From positions 310,001 through 374,000 of the forward strand of contig CAWJKP010000007.1 in assembly GCA_963843465.1 (NCBI GenBank): 64,000 nt of DNA, read 5' to 3'. The DNA is from CAWJKP01 sp963843465. GTDB lineage: Bacteria; Planctomycetota; Planctomycetia; Pirellulales; Thermoguttaceae. Below the pieces are notes generated by a model. That model made no database searches. It saw only the letters and a list, made by a program, of their open reading frames with translations, and was not told the origin of the DNA. This document shows, piece by piece, positions 55,638 to 64,000 of the stretch. Position 1 is the stretch's first letter. Every line of letters begins with the position of its first letter. A program made the position numbers and the translations under genes.

Positions 55638-55955
55638 ATGAAAAGCAAGGCCAGCGTTTCCCACGACGAGGTGATGGCCAGGAAACTGCGAAAAAATCGG
55701 GCCTTTGCGATCGAGTATCTCAAGGCAGCGATGGAAGATGCGGAAGAACCGCAAACGCTCTTGGTCGCCCTGCGGCACGTTGCCGAAGCGTGCGGCGGTC
55801 TGGCCAAGATCGCCAAGGCGGCAGGAGTTGAGCGGGAAAGTCCCTACCGCGCCCTTTCGCCGCGCGGCAATCCGCGGCTCTCCACGCTCGTCGCGGTCAC
55901 CAAAGCAATGGGCCTGACACTGACGGTCGAGACCTCTCAAGCAACGCACCATTGA
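55638..55955 (+). CDS. HigA-like addiction-module antidote protein (COG3636 type)
   Basis: 105 residues. SVSHDEVMARKLRKNRAFAIEYLKAAMEDAEEP, VALRHVAEACGGLAKIAKAAGVERESPYRALSPRGNPRLSTLVAVTKAMGLTLTV (in parts) is the usual antidote layout: an N-terminal strap and a helix-turn-helix. The normal partner is a short HigB-like toxin upstream, which is absent; the upstream gene is the interrupted hypothetical. Confidence 0.85.
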   Translation: MKSKASVSHDEVMARKLRKNRAFAIEYLKAAMEDAEEPQTLLVALRHVAEACGGLAKIAKAAGVERESPYRALSPRGNPRLSTLVAVTKAMGLTLTVETSQATHH

Positions 55956-55971
55956 ACGCTTGTATGCGCCC

Positions 55972-56072
55972 CAGTAGGTCCCGCCTGCCGGGCGGGACTT
56001 CTCGGCTTTGGGTTCATGGAAATCCCGGCAGGCAGGCGGAAGTCCCGTCGGGAAGACGGGACCTACTTGCTC
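55972..56072. repeat. Family K palindrome
   Basis: TAGGTCCCGCCTGCCGGGCG at the left faces CGTCGGGAAGACGGGACCTA at the right, with GGCAGGCAGGCGGAAGTCCC inside. Confidence 0.75.
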
Positions 56073-56090
56073 CAGGAACCATACTGCCGG

Positions 56091-59000
56091 TTACTCCCCC
56101 GTTATCACCTCCAACTCGGCCAACGAGGCGTAAGGCTGGTCCTCAAACGCCGAGCGGGCCACAAGCTTGAGAAAGCGGGCCTCAACGGCGCGGCTGAAGC
56201 GGACGGTCTTCAGATCGGCCCCGGGGGAAAACTCGCCTTCGGCCGCCGGCTTGCCCCACGCCGCGCCGTCAAGGCTGACGTAAATCTGGTAGCCCTTGAT
56301 CCAGCCGTTGGACATCTCCTGGCGGGGCAGCAGCTTCACCCCGCGGATGCTCACCGGCCGGGCCAGCTCGATCACCAGCTCGTGGGGAAATCCCTTGGCG
56401 CCTTCGCCCCAAGGAGTGTGCCAAATCGTGGCCGGATCGCCGTCCAACACGTTGCGGGCCTCGTAGTCGGGCGCTTCGCTGTCGGCGTGGATCACCCGTG
56501 CGCCGAGCTTCTGCATCGACGTGCCGACCGCCGGCGCAAGCAGCTTCTCCAGGGTCTCAGCGGGGATCTGCTCGGCCGGATGGAAGGCCTCGGAGCCGGC
56601 GTAGGCGTAAAGACTTGCCAACAACTGCCGGGCGGCAGGCTGCTTGTCGGCCAGGCCCGGCAGGTCGATGCCGCAGACCAACAAACGGCCCTCGCCCGCC
56701 CGGGTCTCGAAGAGCACGCCCAGCTTGTGGTTGCGGGCGAAGTTGTCGATCACCGCGACGATCGGCCGGAACCCCGGCGGCGTGTCGTCGAGAATCAGGG
56801 TCCGCGAATGGTTCAGCAGGTCGTACCACTGCCAGTTGCTAAAGAACTCCGTGGGGAACCGGGCCAGCGCGGGATGCGCCGGATCGCAGAGAATGCCCAT
56901 CGTGTTGGGCTTCTGCGTGGGGAACCAGACCGGGCTCCAGAAGACCGGCAAAAAGCTGCCCGGCAGGCTTTGCGGGCCGCTGCCGGCGGCAAACAGCAGC
57001 ACTCGCTTGCCCCCGGCCAGGGCCGACTTCGTCGCCTCGTCCCAACGCTTGCTCACCATGATCGCCGCCCCACTGTAGGGAACGCCCTCCGTGGCGTTCC
57101 GGGGTATGCCCTCCGTGGCGTTCCGGGGCACGCCGATTGGCCCCTTTCCGGCCTTCGGAACGCCACGCAGCGCGTTCCCTACGGGCTTGTGCCCGGAAGA
57201 ATCACTTCTTCCCGCTACGGCCGAAGCCGCGGGATAGACCCAGATCTCCCAAGAGTTCGCAAAGGGCGTGTCGGCCAGCGCAACGCTCACCGTGAGCTTC
57301 GCCGGCGCGGCGGCCTTGGCCAGCGGCGTCTCGATCCGCCCCAGCGGCGAGCGATTGCCGGTCGCCAGGTCCCGTACGGGGAACGTCCCGGACGCCACCA
57401 CGCCGCCCTGTTGGTCCTTGATGCTCCAGACCGGCCGGGCGCCGCGCAGGTCGTGCGGGCCGAAGTGCGAGACCTCCGCCTCGGCGGCAAAGGTCTCGTC
57501 GAGGGTGAAGGTCCGCTTCTTCATCCGCAACAAGGGCACGGTCGGGCCGCAGTAGCGGCGGTGCTCCTCCGGCGTGACGAAGCCCTTGGAGTCCCAGAAC
57601 GGGTCCAGCGGGCCGATCAAGGCCGTGCCTTGCCCGGGATAATCGTGCAAGTCCAAGAGTGAGAAGCCGGCATGACCGGGCGTGCGGAGCAGCACCTCGA
57701 TCTCCTCCTTGTAGAGCAGCACGGCCTCTCGGCCCGTGGCCTGGACGAACTGCGGCGCCAGGTCGACGAGGTGCTTTCGGGTCAGGTCGTCGCGGACCAG
57801 CTCGAAGTTCTTGGCCTCCAGCACGCCGTGGTACTTGGGGATCTCGTCGAAGTTGGGGAAGAAGGTCCACTGGCCGATCTCGTGGCCCATCAGGGGACGG
57901 CCCTCGCCGGCGACGGCGCCGCGGAAGTCCGTCTCGGTCCCCGGCCCGTGGATGCCGCGGGGTCCACCCTCGGTATACTGCCGGTTTTTCGTCATCTGGC
58001 CGGCGGAGGCCGAACAGTAGAAGTGGCGCGGGTCTTCGCGCTTCAGCATGTCGACCCAGTAGTCCAACGTGTCGCCGACGCCGCTGTGCTCGTTGCCCAG
58101 AGTCATCAGGCAGAACGAGGGGTGGTTGCCGTAGCAGCGGACCATGCGGCGAAGCTCTTGCTCCATGAACTGGCCAACCGGCGTGCGGCGGTCGATCGTG
58201 ATGTTGGCCTCCGGCCCTTCCGGCTGCAGATAGACGCCTTCCAGGTCGGCGGCGGCGAAAGCGGCCTCGGGCGGACACCAGGAATGGAACCGCATGAAGT
58301 TCAGCCCGTAGGACTTGATCACGCGGAAGATCCGCAGCCACGAATCAACGTCGGTCGGCGGATAGCCGGTGGCGGGGAAGATGGCGCATTCCAGCGTGCC
58401 GCGGAGCTGGATCGGCCGCCCGTTGAGCACGAACTGCGTGCCGCGGATTTCCAGCTTCCTCATGCCGAAGGTTACCGTCCGCCCGCGCCGAGGGCTTCGC
58501 CTGCTGCACGAAGCTCAGCGACGCCTGGAGCTCGTAGAGGTTCCGCGAGAATTCGTCCCACGGCCGCACGTCCTTGCCCAGCGGAACCTCGGCTGAGACG
58601 ACCGTCCGTCGCTCGGTGGCCTCGGCGATGCTTGCGTAGTATACTACCATGCGCCCGTCGGACTTAGTGGTTACCGTGAGGTGGATGCCGCGTAGCACCG
58701 GCTTGCCGGTGACGTTGGCGATGGTCACTTGCACCTTGGCCGACTTATGCTCCAGGTCGGGATAGACCTGCACGTCCTCGATGGCCACCGGGTCTACGGC
58801 GGAGCTCCAGGCTACCAATCAGTCCGTTCCAATTGGTCTGCGTGCCTTCGTAGAGGATGGAGACGAAGCCGCCGAGGTCGAACTTGGGCCGGTTGTCGAC
58901 GCAGATGGTCAGCGTGTGTTTGCCCGCGGCAACCTCGGTGCCGAGGTCGTGGACCTGGGGCGAGATCAGGCTGTCCTCCGTGCCGATCTTGCGGCCGTCC

Positions 59001-59368
59001 AGCCAGACCTGCGTTTCCCAGTGGACCCGTTCCAGCGAGAGCAGCACGCGCTTGCCCCGCCACGTGTCGGGGATTTCCACGTCGCGTTGGTACCAGGCCG
59101 GGCCGGTGTAGACGTTGGGGCGGTAGAGCCCGTCCAGCGACGGCTTGCGGGGATTGGGCAGCCCCAGTTTCGCCTCGTCCGTGGTGCCCGGAAGGCGGAT
59201 CTCCTTGGGCAACTGCGACTCGAACCACCGCTCGCGGACGCCGCTGTTCTGGGGATCGAGACGGAATCGCCACGTGCCGGCCAGCGGAATCGCATTTTGT
59301 GCCGAACAGGGCACGGCGGCCAGCAGGCAGGCGGAGAGAAGCATGAGGTTGAGTGTGGGGTTGCGCAT
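56091..59368 (-). CDS. Secreted GH2-like glycoside hydrolase with C-terminal F5/8C (discoidin) domain (frame changes at about 58806 and 58490)
   Basis: Signal peptide MRNPTLNLMLLSACLLAAVPCSA from the ATG at 59368. A GH2 sugar-binding domain follows (LAGTWRFRLDPQN, WYQRDVEIPDTWRGKRVLLSLE in parts, ETQVWLDGRKIG), then a beta-sandwich, and a TIM barrel starting at LEIRGTQFVLNGRPIQLRG. Acid/base Glu in LMTLGNEHSG, nucleophile Glu in LMGHEIGQW. C-terminal about 140 residues resemble an F5/8-type carbohydrate module (ARNVLDGDPATIWHTPWG, VSIRGVKLLPRQ). About 1090 residues in all. Two one-base shifts split it into three frames. Repeat family A (57075-57185) adds a linker reading VGNALRGVP and RNATEGVP. 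Confidence 0.88.
57075..57185. repeat. Family A repeats inside the GH2 gene
   Basis: 57079-57100 is identical to 6781-6802. A second near copy at 57104-57123 and an inverted copy at 57158-57179. Three copies in one in-frame linker. Confidence 0.9.
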
Positions 59369-59408
59369 GGTCGGCGTCTCCGAGGTGAGGCTTCGGGGTG
59401 GTCGTTGA

Positions 59409-59567
59409 CGTAGGTTATGCTTTAGCATAACAGGCGGGAATTGTTGTGCTAAGAAGCTGTTTCAAGACCGGAGCGTGGCGACGGGCAAGAATGCCCATCC
59501 TACAGCCGCCGGAGGTTGGACATTCCTGCCCGACGGCGGCTCCAGGGGTTTTGACGCAGCTTCTCCA
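59409..59567. repeat. 27-bp palindrome and family M element between the GH2 and TolC-like genes
   Basis: 59409-59435 repeats 50371-50397 exactly. 59451-59567 is family M; 59471-59502 matches 15723-15754. Confidence 0.85.
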
Positions 59568-59609
59568 GCATAACCTGCTTCTTTGCCGGGCAATACCTCG
59601 GGCCAGCTT

Positions 59610-59645
59610 CCCCTCACCCCTGCCCTCTCCCGAAGGGAGAGGGGG
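59610..59645. repeat. Family H palindrome at the 3' end of the TolC-like gene
   Basis: CCCTCACCCCTGCCCTCTCC facing CGAAGGGAGAGGGGG. Same family as in nuoH and hemH. Confidence 0.85.
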
Positions 59646-61713
59646 AGGCTTGTCCTTGCGGCTCCAACGGCGGCGGCGGTGGGATCGCCTCGGGTGCCAC
59701 TGCCGGCTTGTCCAGCAGTGCTGCGGGCGGCGGGGTGGGCGAATTGTTGTCATTGAGGCCGTTGGGGCCGACGGCGACTTGCTGGGGATAAGCACCACGG
59801 CTCACCGGCGGAGGCACCATCTGCGTGTAGTCCAACACCCTGGGCAGGAACCGCCGGGCCTGCTTGACCGCCGAGGCGTAAGCCTCGTCGCACCAGGGCC
59901 CTTCGGTCAGGGCCACGTCGTAGTAGTCCAGGAGCGTGCCCCGCGCGCGGTTCACCTTCGCCAGCGACAACGTGTAGTCCACCAGCGAGCGATGATAGAG
60001 ACTGTCGGCGTCGGCCACCCGCTGCTGGGCGTCCAAGAGGAAGTCCACGGGGACCGTGCCCGCATCGTACTTCTTCCGCACGTCCTCAAGCTGACGATGG
60101 GCGGCCTGGATGCGGTTGCAGGTGGAGCGCGTGACGGCGTAGGCGCGATCGACTTCGCCGAACGCGCGGCTGGCGTCGTCGAGGATCTGCAGCTCCAGCT
60201 CGCGCAAGCGGGCCCGCTCGCGGGCCAGCATCAGCTCGGCGCTGCGGACGGCGGCATGGCCCGGCCGGTTGCCGATCGGCGTGGAATACTGCACGCCGAG
60301 CTGCCAGTCCTGGTAGTGGCCGTCGAAGATCTCGTCCAGGGCGCTGTTCTCGGTGCCCAGCACGTCCGGGCCCAGGCCCCGCCAGCGATACAGGCCCACG
60401 AGGTCCAGCCGGCCCTGGAGGAAGTTCTTCGACGCCACCAGCTCCAGCTCGCGGCGCTTGATGACCCACTTCTGCCGGCGCAGCTCGACGCGCCGCCAAA
60501 AGGCCTGCCGGACCGAGTCCGACCAGTTGAAGACCGCCTCGGCGGTCGTCGGCTCGTCGGCCGGGCGGATCAGGCGGTTGTCGTTGGCCGGCAGTCCCAT
60601 CAGCGACCGCAGCCGCCGCTCGTTGCCGTAGACGCCGCCCTGGACCAAGAGCGGCCCGTTGCCGCTGGCCACGCCGCTGGTGGCGTTGATCACCTGCGCG
60701 TCGAAGAGGTAGAACTGTTCGCGGGCGCGGGCCTCCTGCTCGTCGTCGGCCGTGCCGGCCTCGTATTTTTTCTGGATCACCCGCCAGGTTTCCAGGGCCG
60801 CGTCGCGGGCGGCGATCTTGGCGTCCAGGTCGCGGTAGGAGAAGTAGAGTTCCCAGTAGGCCTGCTCGACGGAGAACAACAGATCGAGGACCGAGGCCTC
60901 GAAGTCGGCCAAGGTGACGTCGCTGTTGAGCCGGGCCAGGAGCACGCCGTTGTAGACGCCCGGCTGGCCCTTGGGACCGGCGATGCGGTTGAAGTCGATG
61001 CCCGCCCCTTGCAGCAGCGGCTGGCGGACCTGGGCCGTGATGTAGGCGTCGTACTCGGCGGGGACCAGTCCGAAGAAAGCGTTGGTTTTGTCGTAGAGCA
61101 CGTCGCTGCGGAGCGAGAACTGCGTGCCCGTCGCCGCGTACTTATCGATTTGGGCGTAGAACGCCGCTGAGTCGTCCCTCAGCACGCTGGGAGTGGGGGG
61201 GATCGCGCCGCTGAGCAGGTCCAGAATGGTGACGCCGGGCGGAAGGCCGCCCAAGAGCGGGTTGGCCACCTGGTGGTCCTGCCGCTGCCAGGAGACGCCC
61301 GAACTGAAGAGGGCGTCGAACTGGCTCAGGGCCGCCTCGACCCCAAGCTGCGGATCGGTCTCGGCGATGGCCGTATCGTAGACCGTGGCCACCGACCCCG
61401 GCGAGTTGATCACGCGGCCCCCGGCGTCGCGGATCACCTGGCTGTTGGCCAGCGTGAGCCGGATCGCCTCGCAAAGCGTCAGCGGCCAACTCTGGGCCGG
61501 CTCGCACCGCCGCACGCTGTTGGGCGGCGGCGCCGCCAGCAGATCCGGCCGGGTCTCCATCTCCGTCTCGGGATAGTCGATCTTCGTCGCCACGTTCTGG
61601 AAGTGCAAGCGGTCGCCGTCGGCGAAGAAAACTTCGCGCGAATGGCAGCCGGCCGCAACGGCCGCCAGCGCCAAGATCCCCGCGGCGAACTTCCGCAAGC
61701 GGATTTGCATCAC
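59614..61713 (-). CDS. TolC-family outer-membrane efflux protein, lipoprotein
   Basis: 699 residues. MMQIRLRKFAAGILALAAVAAGCHS has a lipobox (AAGC). LTLCEAIRLTLANSQVIRDAGG opens the first outer-membrane-efflux repeat; long coiled coils (EQAYWELYFSYRDLDAKIAARDAALE in parts; LAKVNRARGTLLDYYDV) follow. The C-terminus is Pro-rich (IPPPPPLEPQGQ) and the last residues SPSPFGRGQG are read from a family H palindrome (59610-59645). Family role: outer-membrane channel of RND, ABC or type I export. No pump genes are adjacent. Confidence 0.87.
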   Translation of the reverse strand: MMQIRLRKFAAGILALAAVAAGCHSREVFFADGDRLHFQNVATKIDYPETEMETRPDLLAAPPPNSVRRCEPAQSWPLTLCEAIRLTLANSQVIRDAGGRVINSPGSVATVYDTAIAETDPQLGVEAALSQFDALFSSGVSWQRQDHQVANPLLGGLPPGVTILDLLSGAIPPTPSVLRDDSAAFYAQIDKYAATGTQFSLRSDVLYDKTNAFFGLVPAEYDAYITAQVRQPLLQGAGIDFNRIAGPKGQPGVYNGVLLARLNSDVTLADFEASVLDLLFSVEQAYWELYFSYRDLDAKIAARDAALETWRVIQKKYEAGTADDEQEARAREQFYLFDAQVINATSGVASGNGPLLVQGGVYGNERRLRSLMGLPANDNRLIRPADEPTTAEAVFNWSDSVRQAFWRRVELRRQKWVIKRRELELVASKNFLQGRLDLVGLYRWRGLGPDVLGTENSALDEIFDGHYQDWQLGVQYSTPIGNRPGHAAVRSAELMLARERARLRELELQILDDASRAFGEVDRAYAVTRSTCNRIQAAHRQLEDVRKKYDAGTVPVDFLLDAQQRVADADSLYHRSLVDYTLSLAKVNRARGTLLDYYDVALTEGPWCDEAYASAVKQARRFLPRVLDYTQMVPPPVSRGAYPQQVAVGPNGLNDNNSPTPPPAALLDKPAVAPEAIPPPPPLEPQGQASPSPFGRGQG

Positions 61714-61726
61714 GATCGGCCCCGGC

Positions 61727-62425
61727 TTACGGTGCGAGGAAGATCAATCCGGTCATCGTGCCCGCCTCGATCATCGCGGCGTCCCACTGGAACGGCAGCC
61801 ACTGGAGCGTAGGCAGGGCGCAGTCGCCGGGCCGGTAGTAGCCCAGGGTGTAGATCAGGCCGTAGGGGCCGTCCAGTCCGATCTCGTAGGGGATTACGGG
61901 AAACGTGGCGAAGAAGTGGACTCCGGAAAGCACGGGCTGCGCCAGCGGCAAGACGCTCTGTCCGTAGCGTTCCAAGGGCTGGTCGTCCCAGTAGAGCGGC
62001 TGATGGGCCAGGTTCGAGGCGACCCAATGAAAGGTGCAACGATCGTTGATCGCCCGCCGGAAAGGCTCCCCGCACGGTGGAGTGAAGAGGTCCTCGGAGC
62101 AGTCCTGCGGCATCTGGCCAGGGCTGGGCGGCCGGTTCACGCGGATCTGGTCGATCGGCTTGTACCAGGTTCGCATCTCCTGGGGCGTAAAGCACGGGTG
62201 ATGAGGCGTTTGCTCGACAGGCAACTCGGCCGGCGTCGCAGGCTCCGCTTTCGCATCGACCACGGATGGCTCGGGAGTTACCCGCCGGGTCGACAGACCG
62301 TCGCCATCGTCCGCTTCCGCGGCGCGTCCTGCTGCCAGCAGCGTGGAGAGCAGCCCGGCGATGCCGCAGGTGACAGCCGCGTAGCCGAGACGACGCCGAG
62401 AGTTGTTGAGCCATCGCATTTGCAT
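61727..62425 (-). CDS. Secreted protein of unknown function
   Basis: About 232 residues from the ATG at 62425 (MQMRWLNNSRRRLGYAAVTCGIAGLLSTLLAAG), a long signal peptide. The mature part has a Thr/Pro/Glu-rich linker, then a beta-rich domain with many aromatic residues (IHWVASNLAHQPLYWDD-like, PLERYGQSVLPLAQPVLSGVHFFATFP in parts) ending GLIFLAP. I recognise it only as a planctomycete-type exported protein. It lies 13 bases upstream of the TolC-like gene on the same strand and is probably cotranscribed, so it may work with that channel. Confidence 0.75.
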   Translation of the reverse strand: MQMRWLNNSRRRLGYAAVTCGIAGLLSTLLAAGRAAEADDGDGLSTRRVTPEPSVVDAKAEPATPAELPVEQTPHHPCFTPQEMRTWYKPIDQIRVNRPPSPGQMPQDCSEDLFTPPCGEPFRRAINDRCTFHWVASNLAHQPLYWDDQPLERYGQSVLPLAQPVLSGVHFFATFPVIPYEIGLDGPYGLIYTLGYYRPGDCALPTLQWLPFQWDAAMIEAGTMTGLIFLAP

Positions 62426-62845
62426 CGCTGGGGCGTGAAACCCCCTCGCTTGGTTGACTTGCGCAGTCCCGGATGGAGCGAGAGCACCAGCCCGGATTAC
62501 CCATCCGTTATACTCGTCAAAACCGGGAGATCTTGACCACAAAACTTGCCAAACCGGAAAAGTCGACGCGATCGCGGGGATTTGCAGTATGAAAATAGGT
62601 CGGATGCGACGGCAGGGATAACTGGAGAGGCTACCCGACGAGACACGCAGGCGCAAAGAAGTCGTAAGGTAGGGCCAGGCCAGCTCGGCGGCAACCGGCC
62701 CGTCAACAGTGGCTAGCGGTCAGAGGTTGCGAATCTTTCTAAGGGCATCGCCCAGCACAACATCTTGTGTCGCGGTGGGCGGTGCCCACTCTACCAATGG
62801 TGCTCAATCAACCCAAATGGTGAAAGATTCACAAGCCCTCGTCCC
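62426..62845. other. Gene-free stretch
   Basis: Contains the upstream region of the secreted protein gene. Apart from GGTGGGCGGTGCCCACTCTACC at about 62779, a short inverted word, I see nothing definable. Confidence 0.35.
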
Positions 62846-63124
62846 TTACGCCGCGGCACGCTGCGACAGGCCCCCTGGCCGCAGATGGATGGTCGCCAAC
62901 ATCTGGCCGTCGGCGTCGTAGAATTGGAGGATCCCGACCTCGCTGAGCCACATCGCCATCAGCCGGTCGACGCGATAGGTGCGGGCGACCACCCGATGCC
63001 GGTCCATGCGGATCTTCTCTTGCATCTCGAACAGTCGCGAGGGGGCCGTTCCCCACTGCCGGAAGAGCTTCAGCACAAGTCGTCGGATCTCGGACGGCCT
63101 AGGTTCCTCTCGCATCTCTGGCAA
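62846..63124 (-). CDS. Small hypothetical protein
   Basis: 92 residues: EIRRLVLKLFRQWGTAPSRL, MQEKIRMDRHRVVARTYRVDRLMAMWLSEVGILQFYDADGQMLATIHL (in parts). The regular helix-strand layout and charged surface suggest a real conserved protein, with a winged-helix-like feel. No named family recognised. Confidence 0.6.
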   Translation of the reverse strand: MPEMREEPRPSEIRRLVLKLFRQWGTAPSRLFEMQEKIRMDRHRVVARTYRVDRLMAMWLSEVGILQFYDADGQMLATIHLRPGGLSQRAAA

Positions 63125-63657
63125 GCTCCTTGTTGCTCGTAACGGCTCGATGCCGTAACGCCGGACGCGGAGTTTAGCGACCGGGCCGCCTGCGGTGAAG
63201 ACCGTCTTTCTCGGCGATCAGTGGCCAGCGGTCAGCGATCGGCGATCAGCGGTCACAGGAGTACGGCTCCGCTTGCCAGGCCAACAGCGGCTAACATTCT
63301 GCTGCGCAAGCAGTTGCGCTAAGAGCCGAGCCAAGTCGGAGGGGCACACGCGACCGATATCGTGCCGCGCACCAAGTTCGACCTGCATCCACGCTACGCT
63401 TGTCCGCCGATCACGGATCCGTTCACGGGCAGGCGCTGAATGTAGCAGGCACACTCCGTGTGCCGTCCGCTGCCTACGCCACCATGGGCGGACGGCACAC
63501 GGAGTGTACCTGCTACTTTACGACCCGTGAACGGTTACGCTGATCGCTGATAACTTCCCGGGGCTGCGCCCCCCTGGGAGACCGGGCGGCTACGGCTGGA
63601 GCCAGTTGGCGTCTTGCCCAGGCGCGTTGTCCACGGCGCTTGGGGAGAGATCCGATT
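63125..63657. other. Gap with family L palindrome
   Basis: 63441-63516 is a strong palindrome: TAGCAGGCACACTCCGTGTG faces CACACGGAGTGTACCTGCTA. 63220-63260 holds short GGCGATCAGCGGTCAGCGAT direct words. No gene is evident. Confidence 0.65.
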
Positions 63658-64000
63658 TCATCCTTCGTTGATCACCTCCGAAACGGGGACGCTCGTGCTG
63701 AGGGCATAGGTGGTCGAGTTGCCGCTGTAGACGGCCGTAATCGAATAGTCGCCGGCGCTCAAGGTCGACGTGGTGAAGACGGCCAGGCTGCCGACGCTGG
63801 GGCTCAAGCCGGCTGTGTCCAGGGTTTCGGTGTCCAGGACGGTGGTGCCATTGAGGAGGAAGGTCACCGTGCCGGTGGGCAGGCCGGCGTCCGTCGTGTC
63901 CTGCACCGTAGCCGCGAAGGTCACCGACTGACCGACGGTCCCAGGGTTGGGCACGGGGGTCACCGTGGTCTTGGTCACGGTCGCGCCGACCGGGTTGACG
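63658..64000 (-). CDS. Ig-like-repeat (Big_3_5-type) protein, C-terminal end, runs off the right edge
   Basis: The last about 113 residues hold one Ig-like repeat: TVTPVPNPGTVGQSVTFAATV, LPTGTVTFLLNGTTVLDTETL, AVFTTSTLSAGDYSITAVYSGNSTYA-like, ending SEVINEG. Such repeats occur in large bacterial surface adhesins. The frame is open to the window edge, so only the 3' end is here. Confidence 0.8.
   Translation of the reverse strand, partial: VNPVGATVTKTTVTPVPNPGTVGQSVTFAATVQDTTDAGLPTGTVTFLLNGTTVLDTETLDTAGLSPSVGSLAVFTTSTLSAGDYSITAVYSGNSTTYALSTSVPVSEVINEG

Larger units (their letters stand above)
53230..55641 (+). pseudogene. Hypothetical exported protein interrupted by IS630 and by a frame change at about 54137
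   Basis: MNASCEIVMARIMLVGAALTM with a signal-like segment, then a helical, TPR-like body (GQIYYELAHIYAQSGLVRPQSAIDYAKKAM in parts). The frame stops at 54159, but one missing base at about 54137 lets it continue QFLQEMIRYREGLISEIVWLYSREP...ELVIK to the IS at 54257. Removing the IS and one TA copy gives KTTSDPKLADRLVQSVDRKI and a TGA that overlaps the ATG of the next gene at 55638. This shows what the intact gene looked like. I recognise no family with a known role; related planctomycete proteins probably exist. Confidence 0.75.

Noticed and set aside
55638..55955. A complete HigBA pair
   Set aside because: Only the antidote is present; the upstream gene is the interrupted hypothetical and is not HigB-like.
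63441..63516. Rho-independent terminator
   Set aside because: The hairpin is strong but has no T run, and the same style of palindrome occurs throughout as repeats.

Overview
The window reads as a GC-rich chromosome segment from a member of the Planctomycetota, probably Pirellulales-like. Four features point there: a double-length UvrA, a leucine-rich-repeat protein with the usual planctomycete N-terminal helix, a lipid A/peptidoglycan gene set, and very dense short palindromic repeats. This placement is inference from gene content; there is no rRNA in the window.

Layout. 1-4117 is the 5' part of a tandem-duplicated uvrA (minus strand). 4424-9808 holds small and secreted proteins: a coiled-coil protein, an SDR oxidoreductase, a cysteine-rich secreted protein, and a DUF4160/DUF2442 pair. 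10060-13395 is murC-murB-ftsQ (minus). 13702-18526 is a tandem pair of TPR + glycosyltransferase-9-like + DUF6165 proteins. 18541-24358 holds a secreted protein, a response regulator, a beta-helix protein, an LRR protein, tatD and small unknown genes. 24376-38090 is a large minus-strand respiratory complex I cluster (nuoI, a DUF2203 gene, nuoA, C, D, a GxxExxY gene, nuoH, J, K, L, M, N, a small protein); nuoB, E, F and G are absent. 38695-41057 holds csrA, tRNA-Glu, a MazF-type toxin/antitoxin pair and hemH. 41325-50344 holds a PQQ-repeat protein and the minus-strand run dxr-rseP-lpxD-lpxI-methyltransferase-sulfatase-like. 50478-55955 holds ftsH, a VapBC pair, a gene split by an IS630 element, and a HigA-like antitoxin. 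56091-64000 holds a GH2-like glycosidase, a TolC-family protein, two hypothetical genes and the 3' end of an Ig-like-repeat protein.

Two properties run across the window. First, at least a dozen short palindromic repeat families lie both between genes and inside conserved genes, where they add in-frame linkers or new C-terminal tails (UvrA, MurC, both TPR-GT proteins, NuoA, NuoD, NuoH, NuoL, NuoM, NuoN, RseP, HemH, the GH2 protein, the TolC-like protein). This is the most interesting signal. The tandem TPR-GT pair gives an internal control, because each copy carries an insertion the other lacks. Second, about sixteen genes, including essential ones (uvrA, murC, nuoI, csrA, ftsH), are broken by a single-base frame change, often in a homopolymer run. 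Uncorrected assembly indels are the likelier explanation. I annotate these genes across the break and give the position.

Functionally the window covers envelope building (MurB, MurC, FtsQ, LpxD, LpxI, RseP, Dxr), respiration (complex I), membrane quality control (FtsH, RseP), DNA repair (UvrA), haem synthesis (HemH), and scattered toxin-antitoxin and mobile cassettes.
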